Shown: piece after piece, positions 18,209 through 26,196 of the stretch
How the letters are laid out: each line of letters begins with the position of its first letter
How positions within the stretch are numbered: the first letter of the stretch is position 1
Assembly (NCBI RefSeq): GCF_027352905.1
Contig: NZ_DAIEIF010000052.1
Location: 1-38,871 of the forward strand
DNA length: 38,871 nt
DNA from: Acidocella sp.
Lineage (GTDB): Bacteria > Pseudomonadota > Alphaproteobacteria > Acetobacterales > Acetobacteraceae
Direction: 5' to 3'
Position numbers and translations under genes: made by a program
Notes under the pieces: model-generated
Told to the model about the DNA's origin: nothing
The model's database searches: none
What the model saw: the letters and a program-made list of their open reading frames with translations, nothing else

Positions 18209-19843
18209 ATGCTGGGCCGAATGATGTTCATGCCGCTGACGATCCAGTCGCTGATCGACCATGCGGCGCGCTACCACCACGAAACGGAGATCGTCTCGGT
18301 CGAGACCGACGGGGCCAAGACCCGCACCAACTGGCGCAACGTCGCGGCGCGGGCGCGCCGGCTCAACGACGCGCTGCGGCGGCGCGGCCTGGCGAAGGGG
18401 GATCGCTGCGGGACGATCGCCTGGAACAATGCGCGTCATCTCGAATGCTATTTCGGCATTTCCGGCGCGGGAATGATCTGCCACACCATCAACCCGCGCC
18501 TGTTTCCCGAGCAGCTGGCCTATATCATCAACCATGCCGGAGACCGCGTGATCTTTTGCGACAAGACCTTTCTGCCGGTTCTCGCCGGCTTGCGCGGCAG
18601 GCTGCCCGGGGTGGAGGCGTTCATCCTGCTCTCCGGCCCGGATGAGGAGGCGGCGCGGACCCTGCCGGGGCTGCTGTTCTATGAGGAGTTCATCGCCGCC
18701 GGCGCGGCGGACGCGCCCTGGGCGGAGGTGGAGGAGACGGATGGCTCCAGCCTTTGCTACACCTCCGGCACCACGGGCAATCCCAAGGGGGTCCTTTATA
18801 CCCATCGCTCGACGGTGCTTCACTCCCTCGTCGCCGCCACCCCGGACGTGCTCAGCATCTCGGCCCGCGACATGGTGCTGCCCGTGGTGCCGATGTTTCA
18901 CGTCAATGCCTGGGGCACGCCCTACGCCGCCGCCCTGGCCGGGGCCAGCCTCGCCTTGCCCGGCCCGTTTCTCGACGGCGAGAGCCTGGCGCGGCTGATC
19001 GAGGCGGAGGGGGTGAATGTCGCGCTCGGCGTGCCCACCATCTGGCAGGCGCTGTTGCGGGCGCTGGACGCCTCCGGCGCCAAAACCACCCCGCTCAAGC
19101 GCACCGTGGTCGGCGGCGCCGCCTGCCCGCCCGCGCTCATCGCCGCCTTCCGGGACAAATACGGGGTCGAGGTCGTCCATGCCTGGGGCATGACCGAGAC
19201 CTCGCCGCTCGGCACGGTCAACAATCTGCTGCGCCGCCATGGCGGCTTGCTGGAAATCGAGCAGGCGCGGCTGCGCGAGAGCCAGGGCCGTCCGCCTTAC
19301 GGGGTGGAGCTCAAGATCGTGGACGATCAGGGCCACCCATTGCCGGAAGATGGCAAGGCCCAGGGCAATCTGCGCATTCGCGGCCATTGGGTCGTCGCCG
19401 ATTATTTCGGCGCCGGGCCGGGCGAGACGCTGGCCGAGGATGGCTGGTTCGAGACCGGAGACGTCGCCTCCATCAGCGAGGATGGGTTCATGACCATCCG
19501 CGACCGCGCCAAGGACATCATCAAATCAGGCGGGGAGTGGATCTCGACGATCGAGCTGGAGGGCATCGCCCTCAGCCACCCGGATATCGATGACGCCGCC
19601 GCCATCGCCGCCCGCCATCCGAAATGGGACGAACGGCCGGTGCTGCTCGCCGTGCCCCGGCCGGGCGCCTCCATCACCGAGGCGGGGTTGCTCGATTACT
19701 TCAAGGACAAGGTGGCGAAATGGCAGATCCCGGATAAGGTGATCTTCGTGCCCAGCCTGCCGCGCAACAATAGCGGCAAGCTGATCAAGACGGCTCTGCG
19801 CCAGGAATATGGCAATGTGCTGAGCGAGGCGGCGGAAGGCTGA
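18209..19843 (+). CDS. AMP-dependent fatty acyl-CoA ligase
   Basis: Acyl-CoA ligase of 544 residues, probably for medium- or long-chain acids. The phosphate loop YTSGTTGNPKGVLYTHRS starts near residue 184. It also has MFHVNAWGTPY, HAWGMTETSPLGT, WFETGDVASISEDGFMTIRDRAKDIIKSGGEWISTIELE and the C-terminal catalytic lysine region NNSGKLIKTALR. GGGAGGAG at 18196–18203 lies 5 bases before the ATG at 18209 and decides the start; the frame runs open to 18107 without homology. It is divergent from gabD with a possible shared operator. It resembles the third ligase at 26197–27882 in its C-terminal domain, but the two are clearly different proteins. Confidence 0.92.
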   Translation: MLGRMMFMPLTIQSLIDHAARYHHETEIVSVETDGAKTRTNWRNVAARARRLNDALRRRGLAKGDRCGTIAWNNARHLECYFGISGAGMICHTINPRLFPEQLAYIINHAGDRVIFCDKTFLPVLAGLRGRLPGVEAFILLSGPDEEAARTLPGLLFYEEFIAAGAADAPWAEVEETDGSSLCYTSGTTGNPKGVLYTHRSTVLHSLVAATPDVLSISARDMVLPVVPMFHVNAWGTPYAAALAGASLALPGPFLDGESLARLIEAEGVNVALGVPTIWQALLRALDASGAKTTPLKRTVVGGAACPPALIAAFRDKYGVEVVHAWGMTETSPLGTVNNLLRRHGGLLEIEQARLRESQGRPPYGVELKIVDDQGHPLPEDGKAQGNLRIRGHWVVADYFGAGPGETLAEDGWFETGDVASISEDGFMTIRDRAKDIIKSGGEWISTIELEGIALSHPDIDDAAAIAARHPKWDERPVLLAVPRPGASITEAGLLDYFKDKVAKWQIPDKVIFVPSLPRNNSGKLIKTALRQEYGNVLSEAAEG

Positions 19844-19855
19844 TATCCTCGCGGG

Positions 19856-20569
19856 TCAGCCATCACGCGCCTCGATCATCAGCCGCTTCATCTGGGCGAT
19901 GGCGGCGGGCAGCCCGGTTAGGATGGCCTCGCCGATGAGAAAATGGCCGATATTCAGCTCCCGCACCTGCGGCAGCGCCGCGATGGGGGTGACGTTGGCG
20001 AAGGTGAGGCCGTGCCCGGCATGGCATTCTAGGCCCAGCCCCTCCGTCAGCGCCGCCGCCTCGCGCAGCCGTTCCAGCTCGCCCAGCCGGCCATTGGCAT
20101 AGGCGCCGGTATGCAGCTCCACCACGTCGGCCCCCAGCGCGGCGGCGGCGCGCAGCTGCGCCGGGTCCGGGTCCACGAAGAGCGAGACGCGAATTCCCGC
20201 CTCCCGCAACCGGGTGATGGCGGGGCGCAGGCCCTGGCCGTGATTCGCCACGTCCAGCCCGCCCTCGGTGGTGATCTCGGCCCGGCGCTCCGGCACGATG
20301 CAGCAGCCATGCGGCCTCAGCCGCGCGGCGATGCCGACCATCTCATCCGTCGCCGCCATCTCGAAATTCACCGGCCTGCCCGCCCAGGCGCAGATCGCCT
20401 CCGCATCCGCGTCGCGGATGTGGCGGCGGTCCTCGCGCAGATGGATGGTCACCCCATCCATGCCGCTGCCCACCAGCGCCTTCGCCACCGTCAGCGGGTC
20501 CGGGTGATTGCCGCCGCGCGCGTTCCGCAGCGTGGCGACATGGTCGATATTGACGCCGAGCCGGATCAT
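19856..20569 (-). CDS. pdxJ: Pyridoxine 5'-phosphate synthase
   Basis: TIM-barrel enzyme of 237 residues. It condenses 1-deoxyxylulose 5-phosphate with 3-amino-1-hydroxyacetone phosphate in the last ring-forming step of the DXP-dependent vitamin B6 pathway. It begins with the PdxJ signature LGVNIDHVATLRNARGG and continues with HPDPLTVAKALVGSGMDGVTIHLREDRRHI, VNFEMAAT, CIVPERRAEITTEGGLDV, ELHTGAYA, LECHAGHGLTFANV and ELNIGHFLIGEAI. The ATG overlaps the lpdA stop as TGATG (20571–20567), so translation is probably coupled. The open frame extends further upstream but only into the end of lpdA. Confidence 0.97.
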   Translation of the reverse strand: MIRLGVNIDHVATLRNARGGNHPDPLTVAKALVGSGMDGVTIHLREDRRHIRDADAEAICAWAGRPVNFEMAATDEMVGIAARLRPHGCCIVPERRAEITTEGGLDVANHGQGLRPAITRLREAGIRVSLFVDPDPAQLRAAAALGADVVELHTGAYANGRLGELERLREAAALTEGLGLECHAGHGLTFANVTPIAALPQVRELNIGHFLIGEAILTGLPAAIAQMKRLMIEARDG

Positions 20570-21960
20570 CAGATGTGGATCGCCCTTCCTTCGACCGCCA
20601 AAGCGGCCTCCTTCACGGCCTCGCTCAAGGTGGGATGGGCGTGGCAGATGAGCGCCACATCCTCGGCGGACGCGCCGAATTCGAGGGCGGTGACGCATTC
20701 GGCGATCAGCGAGCCCGCGTCGGGGCCGATGATATGCGCGCCGAGCAGCCGGTCCGTCTCTTTCTCGGCGAGGAGTTTGACGAACCCCTCCGTGGCGCCC
20801 ATGGCGCGGGCGCGGCCATTGGCGGTGAAGGGGAATTTGCCGATCTTATACGCCACCTTGGCCGCCTTCAGCTCTTCCTCGGTCTGGCCGACCGCGGCTA
20901 CCTCCGGCCAGGTGTAGATGATGCTGGGGATGGCGCCGTAATTCACATGCCCGGCCTTTCCGGCCAGGATCTCGGCCAGGGCCACGCCCTCATCCTCCGC
21001 CTTATGGGCGAGCATCGGCCCCGCCACCACGTCGCCAATGGCGTAGATGCCGGGCACGTTGGTGCGGAAATGCTCGTCGATCTTCACCCGCCCGCGCTCA
21101 TCGGTCTCCACCCCGGCGGCGGCGAGATTGAGCCCCCCGGCATAGGCGCGGCGGCCAATCGCCAGCAGCACGATATCGGCGGTCACGGTCTCGGCCTCGC
21201 CGCCCTTGGCCGGCTCCACGGTCAGCGCCACCGTTTCGCCCTCGATTTTGGCGGCGCTCACCTTGTGGCCGAGCTTGAACTTGAAGCCCTGCTTGGTGAG
21301 ACTTTGCTGGAAGGCCTTGGAAATCTCCCCATCCATGGTGGGGGTGATCTTGTCGAGGAACTCGATGACGGTGACCTCCGCCCCCAGCCGGCGCCAGACC
21401 GAGCCCAGCTCCAGCCCGATCACGCCGCCGCCGATGACGACGAGATGACCCGGCACCTTGTCCAGCTCCAGCGCCCCGGTGGAGGTGACGATGCGCTTTT
21501 CATCCACATCGACCCCCTTGAGCGGCACGGAATCGGAGCCGGTGGCGATGACGATGTGCTGGGCGGTATAGGCCTTGCCCTCGACCTCGATCTCGCGCGG
21601 GCCGGTGAATTTCGCCGCACCCTTGATCCAGGTGATCTTGTTCTTCTTGAACAGGAACTCCACGCCCTTGGTGTTGGCGGCCACCACCTCGCCCTTGCGG
21701 GCCTGCATGCGGGCGAGATCGAGCTTGATCTCGCCGATCTCGATCCCGTGATCCTTGAAGGAATGGGCGGCCTCATGAAAATTCTCGGAGGATTGCAGCA
21801 GCGCCTTGGAGGGGATGCAGCCGATATTGAGACAGGTGCCGCCCAGCGTCGCGCGCTTCTCGACGCAGGCGACCTTGAATCCCAGCTGGGCGGCGCGGAT
21901 GGCGCAGACATAGCCGCCCGGCCCCGACCCGATGATGATGACGTCGAAAGTTTCGGCCAT
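20569..21960 (-). CDS. lpdA: Dihydrolipoyl dehydrogenase (E3)
   Basis: FAD disulfide oxidoreductase of 463 residues that reoxidises lipoyl groups of 2-oxoacid dehydrogenase or glycine cleavage complexes and makes NADH. FAD loop GSGPGG is at 11–16, the redox disulfide is Cys43–Cys48 ([13 protein letters not shown]), the NAD loop is [16 protein letters not shown], and the C-terminal dyad is His442/Glu447 in [16 protein letters not shown] precedes the ATG at 21960; 19 further codons upstream are open but unrelated. No E1 or E2 genes are nearby, so the complex served is unknown. It is co-transcribed with pdxJ. Confidence 0.96.
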   Translation of the reverse strand: MAETFDVIIIGSGPGGYVCAIRAAQLGFKVACVEKRATLGGTCLNIGCIPSKALLQSSENFHEAAHSFKDHGIEIGEIKLDLARMQARKGEVVAANTKGVEFLFKKNKITWIKGAAKFTGPREIEVEGKAYTAQHIVIATGSDSVPLKGVDVDEKRIVTSTGALELDKVPGHLVVIGGGVIGLELGSVWRRLGAEVTVIEFLDKITPTMDGEISKAFQQSLTKQGFKFKLGHKVSAAKIEGETVALTVEPAKGGEAETVTADIVLLAIGRRAYAGGLNLAAAGVETDERGRVKIDEHFRTNVPGIYAIGDVVAGPMLAHKAEDEGVALAEILAGKAGHVNYGAIPSIIYTWPEVAAVGQTEEELKAAKVAYKIGKFPFTANGRARAMGATEGFVKLLAEKETDRLLGAHIIGPDAGSLIAECVTALEFGASAEDVALICHAHPTLSEAVKEAALAVEGRAIHI

Positions 21961-22156
21961 GTTCCTTCTCCAGGCAATCAGCCCTCGGGTCATAGCCCCA
22001 CTCGCCGCGCCGGACAATTCGGCCGGGGTGAGGGCGGGGCTGCCCAGCCCCGGGCGCTGGGCGTTATTCTGTCGTGTCTTTCATGAACTCATAATTCGCT
22101 CCGCCCCCATCTCCCCCCATCTCCACTTTAACGGTTGAAAACATGGAGCGTATCTC

Positions 22157-22321
22157 GTGACCCTGCTTCTGCTTATTCTCATTCTCGTGCTGCTTTTCGG
22201 CGGCGGCGGCGGCTATTACGCCCATCGCACCTATGGCGGTTATGGCTCCGGCGGGGTTCTCGGCCTGGTACTGGTCGTCATCATCATTGTCTGGCTCGCG
22301 GGCGGGTTCCACACCGTCTAA
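22157..22321 (+). CDS. Small membrane protein, DUF3309-like (54 residues)
   Basis: A 54-residue frame with a GTG start. The first 14 residues (MTLLLLILILVLLF) form one hydrophobic segment; a Gly/Tyr-rich linker (GGGGGYYAHRTYGGYGSGG) and a second segment (VLGLVLVVIIIVWLAGG) follow. This two-helix hairpin resembles, from memory, the short DUF3309 membrane proteins of proteobacteria. GGAG at 22145–22148 is spaced 8 bases from GTG 22157, and the only in-frame upstream codons end at a TGA (22136). A five-codon ATG mini-frame (22143–22160) overlaps the start as GTGA. Function unknown. It is transcribed away from lpdA and converges with the CobW-like gene. Confidence 0.7.
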   Translation: MTLLLLILILVLLFGGGGGYYAHRTYGGYGSGGVLGLVLVVIIIVWLAGGFHTV

Positions 22322-22330
22322 TCCCGGGCT

Positions 22331-22348
22331 CCGCCTCAGGCGAGGCGG
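22331..22348. terminator. GC-rich hairpin between convergent small genes
   Basis: CCGCCTC (22331–22337) and GAGGCGG (22342–22348) form a perfect 7-bp stem with a 4-base loop AGGC. It begins 9 bases after the stop of the small membrane protein and overlaps the last codons of the convergent CobW-like gene. No T-run follows on either strand, so if it stops transcription it would do so weakly or with help from Rho. Confidence 0.35.
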
Positions 22349-22665
22349 AAGCGGGCTCTGGTAACGGCGTCCTGCTCCAGAGCCGCCCTCACATCCGCCT
22401 GGCCAGGCAAGGAGGCCAGCACGATTACCCGGCGGAAATAGGGGGCGAGTCCCATCGCCCGGTCCCGGTAAAGAGCGGAGAAGGCGCTCGCCGCCGGCCC
22501 CCGCCCCGCGCAGCAGAAACAGCCGGGTTGATGGCCGGTGCTGGGCGCGGTGAAGCGGCGGGCATGGCCCCAAGCGGGCATCGCCGCCATGCCTTCCACC
22601 AGCACCGCATCCTCCGGCCCTGGCACGCCGCCGATATGAACGGGAATACGCCGGTCCTCCTTCAT
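22336..22665 (-). CDS. Small CobW/COG0523-like protein lacking the P-loop
   Basis: A 109-residue protein that, by eye, follows the course of COG0523 (CobW) metal-chaperone GTPases but is much shorter. It opens with RRIPVHIGGVPGPEDAVLVEG where CobW has RIPVTxxxGFLGAGKTT, so Walker A is absent. Next comes HQPGCFCCAGRG (Cys49, 51, 52), like the CobW GCxCC metal motif. The end, FRRVIVLASLPGQADVRAAL then DAVTRARFRLA, resembles CobW FDRVVIETSGLADPxPVL then DPxLAxRYRL. GTP hydrolysis is therefore unlikely; metal binding is possible. No clear ribosome site precedes the ATG at 22665, and only 23 bases separate it from metH. The CobW relation is an inference from remembered motifs. Confidence 0.6.
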   Translation of the reverse strand: MKEDRRIPVHIGGVPGPEDAVLVEGMAAMPAWGHARRFTAPSTGHQPGCFCCAGRGPAASAFSALYRDRAMGLAPYFRRVIVLASLPGQADVRAALEQDAVTRARFRLA

Positions 22666-22688
22666 GGATTGGAAATAGGAAGGCGCCG

Positions 22689-25600
22689 GTGTATCTGGCA
22701 AGCATGCCACAATCCCCGCCTCTGCTCGAAGCCCTCTCCCGCCACGTCCTGCTTTGCGACGGGGGCATGGGTTCGCGCGTCCAGGCACTGACCCTCGATA
22801 TCGAAAGGGATTTCTGGGACAAGGAGAACTGCACCGAGGTGCTCAACCTCTCCCGCCCGGATCTGGTGCGCGACATTCACCGCGGCTATTTCGCCGCCGG
22901 CTCGGACATGGTGCAGACCAACAGCTTCGGCGGCTCGCCCATCACTTTGGCCGAGTTCGAGCTGCAGGACCGCGCCTTCGAGATCAACCGGATCGCGGGC
23001 GAGCTGGCGCGCGAGGCGGCGGAGAGCTTCGCCGATGGCCGTCCCCGCTGGGTGGTGGGCTCCATTGGCCCCGGCACCAAGCTGCCCAGCCTCGGCAACA
23101 TCGCCTACGACCCGCTGGAGGCGGCGCTCCACCTCCAATCCCAGGGGCTGCTGGCGGGCGGGGTGGACGCGCTGCTCATCGAAACCTGCCAGGACACCTT
23201 GCAGATCAAGGCGGCGGTCAACGGCGCCAAACGCGCCATCGCGGCGGCGGGGCGGGATGTCCCCATCTTCGTGCAGGTCACGGTGGAGACCACCGGCACG
23301 CTCCTGGTGGGGCCGGACATCGCCGCCGCCGCCACCGTCATCCACGCGCTCGACGTGAAGCTGATGGGGCTGAACTGCGCCACCGGCCCGCAGGAAATGG
23401 CGGAGCATGTACGCTGGCTCTCGCGCAACTGGCCGGGAATGATCTCGGTGCAGCCCAATGCCGGCCTGCCGGAGCTGGTGGACGGCAAGACCCATTACCC
23501 CCTCACCGGCGCGCAGATGGCGGTGTGGGTGGAGCGCTTCGTCGCCGAGGACGGGGTGAATCTCATCGGCGGCTGCTGCGGCACCTCCATCCCGCATATC
23601 GAGGCGCTGGACGCCATGCTGCGCCAACGCGGCCAGCCCCGCCCCGCGCCGGTCGCCCGCGCCTTCCACTGGGTGCCCTCCGTCGCCAGCCTCTACGGGG
23701 CGGTGCCGCTGCGCCAGGAGAACAGCTATTTCTCCATCGGCGAGCGCTGCAACGCCAACGGCTCGAAGAAATGGCGGGAGTTGCAGGAAGCGGGCGATTG
23801 GGATGGCTGCGTGACGATGGGGCGCGAGCAGGTGGCGGAGGCCTCCAACGCGCTCGATATCTGCACCGCCTTCGTCGGGCGCGACGAACTGGCGGAAATG
23901 TGCGAGGTCGTCACCCGCTTCACCGCCTCGGTCAACGCGCCGCTGGTCATCGATTCCACCGAAACCCCGGTGATCGCGGCGGCGCTGAAGCTGCATGGCG
24001 GCAAGCCGATCATCAATTCGATCAATTTCGAGGATGGCGAGCACCACGCCGCCGAGCGCCTAGCCCTGGCCAAGACCTTCGGCGCCGCCGTCATCGCTCT
24101 CACCATCGACGAGACGGGCATGGCGAAGGAGCCGGAGGACAAGCTGCGCATCGCCCGCCGCCTCGTCGCGTTCGCCTGCGACCGCTACGGCCTGCCCCAG
24201 AGCGACCTGCTCATAGACCCGCTGACCTTCACCATCGCCACCGGCAATGAGGATGATCGCAAGCTGGGGCTGTGGACGCTGGAGGGCATCCGCCTGATCC
24301 GTGAGGCCTTCCCGGAGATCCAGATCATTCTCGGCCTCTCCAACATCTCCTTCGGCCTCAACCCTGCCGCCCGCGCGGTGCTCAACTCCGTGTTCCTCGA
24401 CCACGCCGTCAAGGCCGGCATGACCGGGGCGATCGTCCATGTCTCGAAAATCCGGCCCCTGCACCAGATCGACCCGGCGGAGGTGAAGGTGTGCGAGGAC
24501 CTCATTTTCGACCGCCGCGCCGAGGGCTACGACCCGCTGCAAAAATTGCTGGAGATGTTCGCGGGCCGCAAGGCGGCGGACGCCACGGCCAAGAAACGCG
24601 CCGAGACCCCGGAGGGGCGGCTCAAGGACCGCATCATCGACGGCGACCGCAAGGGGCTGGAGGAAGATCTGCAAGCCGCGCTTAAAACCCACGCGCCGCT
24701 CGCCATCATCAATGAGATATTGCTGGACGGCATGAAGGTGGTGGGCGAGTTGTTCGGCGCGGGCAAGATGCAGCTGCCCTTCGTGCTGCAATCGGCGGAG
24801 ACGATGAAGGCCGCCGTCGCCTATCTTGAGCCGATGATGGAGCGCGTGGAGGGGGAGGAGCGCGGCATTATCGTGCTCGCCACCGTCAAGGGCGACGTGC
24901 ATGACATCGGCAAGAATCTCGTCGATATCATCCTCACGAATAACGGCTACAAGGTCGTCAATCTCGGCATCAAGGTGCCGCTGGCGGATATGGTCGCGGC
25001 GGCGCGGGAGCATAGGGCGCACGCCATCGGCATGTCCGGCCTGCTGGTGAAATCCACCGTGGTGATGCGGGAGAATCTGGAGGAGATGTCGCGCCAGGGG
25101 GTGGATATCCCCGTGCTGCTGGGCGGCGCCGCCCTCACCCGCAATTATGTCGAGGATGATTGCGTCGGCGCCTACGCCTCGGGCCGGGTCGCCTATGCGC
25201 GGGACGCCTTCGACGGGCTGCACCTGATGGATAAGGTAACGGGCAACGCCTTCGACGATTATCTCGCCGCCATCCAGGCCCGGCGCGCGGGCAAGGCGCG
25301 CAACACCCGGCGCACGCTCGGCCAGGCGGAGGCACGCGCCTTCGCTCCGGTGGACATCAAGGAGGCGCAGGCCCGCCGGCGGCGGCTGAACGCGGATGAG
25401 CCGGTGCTCACCCCGCCCTTCTGGGGGCCGCGGGTCATCGAGGCGGCGCCCAAGGCGGTGGTGCCCTTCCTCAACGAGCGTTCGCTGTTCCAGTTCCAAT
25501 GGGGGTTCCGCAAGCAGGGTAAGAGCCTGGAGGATTTCATGGGCTGGGCGCGGCAGGAGCTGCGGCCCGTGATGCGCCGCATGCTCGATCTCTGCGAGGC

Positions 25601-26189
25601 GGAGAGCATTCTGCGCCCCCAGGCCGTCTATGGCTATTGGCGCGCCGCGGGGCAGGGCAACGATCTCATCCTGTTCGATGAAGCCGGCGTCACCGAGCTT
25701 GTCCGCTTCTCCCTGCCGCGCCAGCCGCGCCAGGATGGCGAGTGCATCGCCGATTTCCTCCCGGATATCGAGGACGGGCGCGGCGTCATCGCCCTGCAAG
25801 CGGTGACGATGGGCGAGCGCGCCTCGGAGGTGGCCCGCGCCTGGTTCGAGGCCAACCGGTACCAGGATTATCTTTATCTGCACGGGCTCTCGGTGGAGAT
25901 GGCGGAGGCCCTGGCGGAATACACCCATAAGCGCATCCGCGCCGAGCTCGGCTTCGCGGCCGAGGATGACCGCGATATGGAAAAGATGCTGGCCCAGGGT
26001 TATCGCGGCAGCCGCTATTCCTTCGGCTATCCCGCCTGTCCGCGGCTGGAGGATCAGGCCGGGCTACTGGAGCTGCTCGGCGCGTCGCGCATCGGCATTT
26101 CGCTCTCGGACGAACACCAGCTTCACCCCGAGCAATCCACCAGCGCCCTGGTGATCCTCAACAGCCACGCCCGGTATTTCTCGGTGTAG
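22689..26189 (+). CDS. metH: Cobalamin-dependent methionine synthase
   Basis: Four-module enzyme of 1166 residues that transfers a methyl group from methyltetrahydrofolate via B12 to homocysteine. The homocysteine domain has zinc ligands Cys230 (LNCATGP) and Cys296/Cys297 (GGCCGT). The pterin domain starts near FSIGERCNANGSKKW and includes PLVIDSTE and PIINSINFEDGE. The B12 domain has His738 in GDVHDIGKNL, the lower axial ligand. The reactivation domain ends with RGSRYSFGYPACP near 1105 and the terminal SxALVILNSHARYFSV. AGGAAGG at 22677–22683 fits a GTG start at 22689; the ATG at 22704 lies too far from it. No B12 riboswitch fits in the 23-base gap upstream. Confidence 0.97.
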   Translation: MYLASMPQSPPLLEALSRHVLLCDGGMGSRVQALTLDIERDFWDKENCTEVLNLSRPDLVRDIHRGYFAAGSDMVQTNSFGGSPITLAEFELQDRAFEINRIAGELAREAAESFADGRPRWVVGSIGPGTKLPSLGNIAYDPLEAALHLQSQGLLAGGVDALLIETCQDTLQIKAAVNGAKRAIAAAGRDVPIFVQVTVETTGTLLVGPDIAAAATVIHALDVKLMGLNCATGPQEMAEHVRWLSRNWPGMISVQPNAGLPELVDGKTHYPLTGAQMAVWVERFVAEDGVNLIGGCCGTSIPHIEALDAMLRQRGQPRPAPVARAFHWVPSVASLYGAVPLRQENSYFSIGERCNANGSKKWRELQEAGDWDGCVTMGREQVAEASNALDICTAFVGRDELAEMCEVVTRFTASVNAPLVIDSTETPVIAAALKLHGGKPIINSINFEDGEHHAAERLALAKTFGAAVIALTIDETGMAKEPEDKLRIARRLVAFACDRYGLPQSDLLIDPLTFTIATGNEDDRKLGLWTLEGIRLIREAFPEIQIILGLSNISFGLNPAARAVLNSVFLDHAVKAGMTGAIVHVSKIRPLHQIDPAEVKVCEDLIFDRRAEGYDPLQKLLEMFAGRKAADATAKKRAETPEGRLKDRIIDGDRKGLEEDLQAALKTHAPLAIINEILLDGMKVVGELFGAGKMQLPFVLQSAETMKAAVAYLEPMMERVEGEERGIIVLATVKGDVHDIGKNLVDIILTNNGYKVVNLGIKVPLADMVAAAREHRAHAIGMSGLLVKSTVVMRENLEEMSRQGVDIPVLLGGAALTRNYVEDDCVGAYASGRVAYARDAFDGLHLMDKVTGNAFDDYLAAIQARRAGKARNTRRTLGQAEARAFAPVDIKEAQARRRRLNADEPVLTPPFWGPRVIEAAPKAVVPFLNERSLFQFQWGFRKQGKSLEDFMGWARQELRPVMRRMLDLCEAESILRPQAVYGYWRAAGQGNDLILFDEAGVTELVRFSLPRQPRQDGECIADFLPDIEDGRGVIALQAVTMGERASEVARAWFEANRYQDYLYLHGLSVEMAEALAEYTHKRIRAELGFAAEDDRDMEKMLAQGYRGSRYSFGYPACPRLEDQAGLLELLGASRIGISLSDEHQLHPEQSTSALVILNSHARYFSV

Positions 26190-26196
26190 CGCCCGC

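Noticed and set aside
20575-22086. Forward open frame of 503 codons opposite lpdA
   Set aside because: Shadow of a complete dihydrolipoyl dehydrogenase; repetitive Gly/Asp/Leu composition and no motif.
22666-22688. B12 riboswitch before metH
   Set aside because: Only 23 bases separate metH from the divergent small gene, far too few for a cobalamin riboswitch, and no B12-box pattern was seen inside the small gene.
24060-25928. Reverse-strand open frame of 622 codons inside metH
   Set aside because: It is the antisense shadow of metH in GC-rich DNA; composition is dominated by Arg, Gly, His and Leu with no family motif, while the forward frame is a complete MetH.
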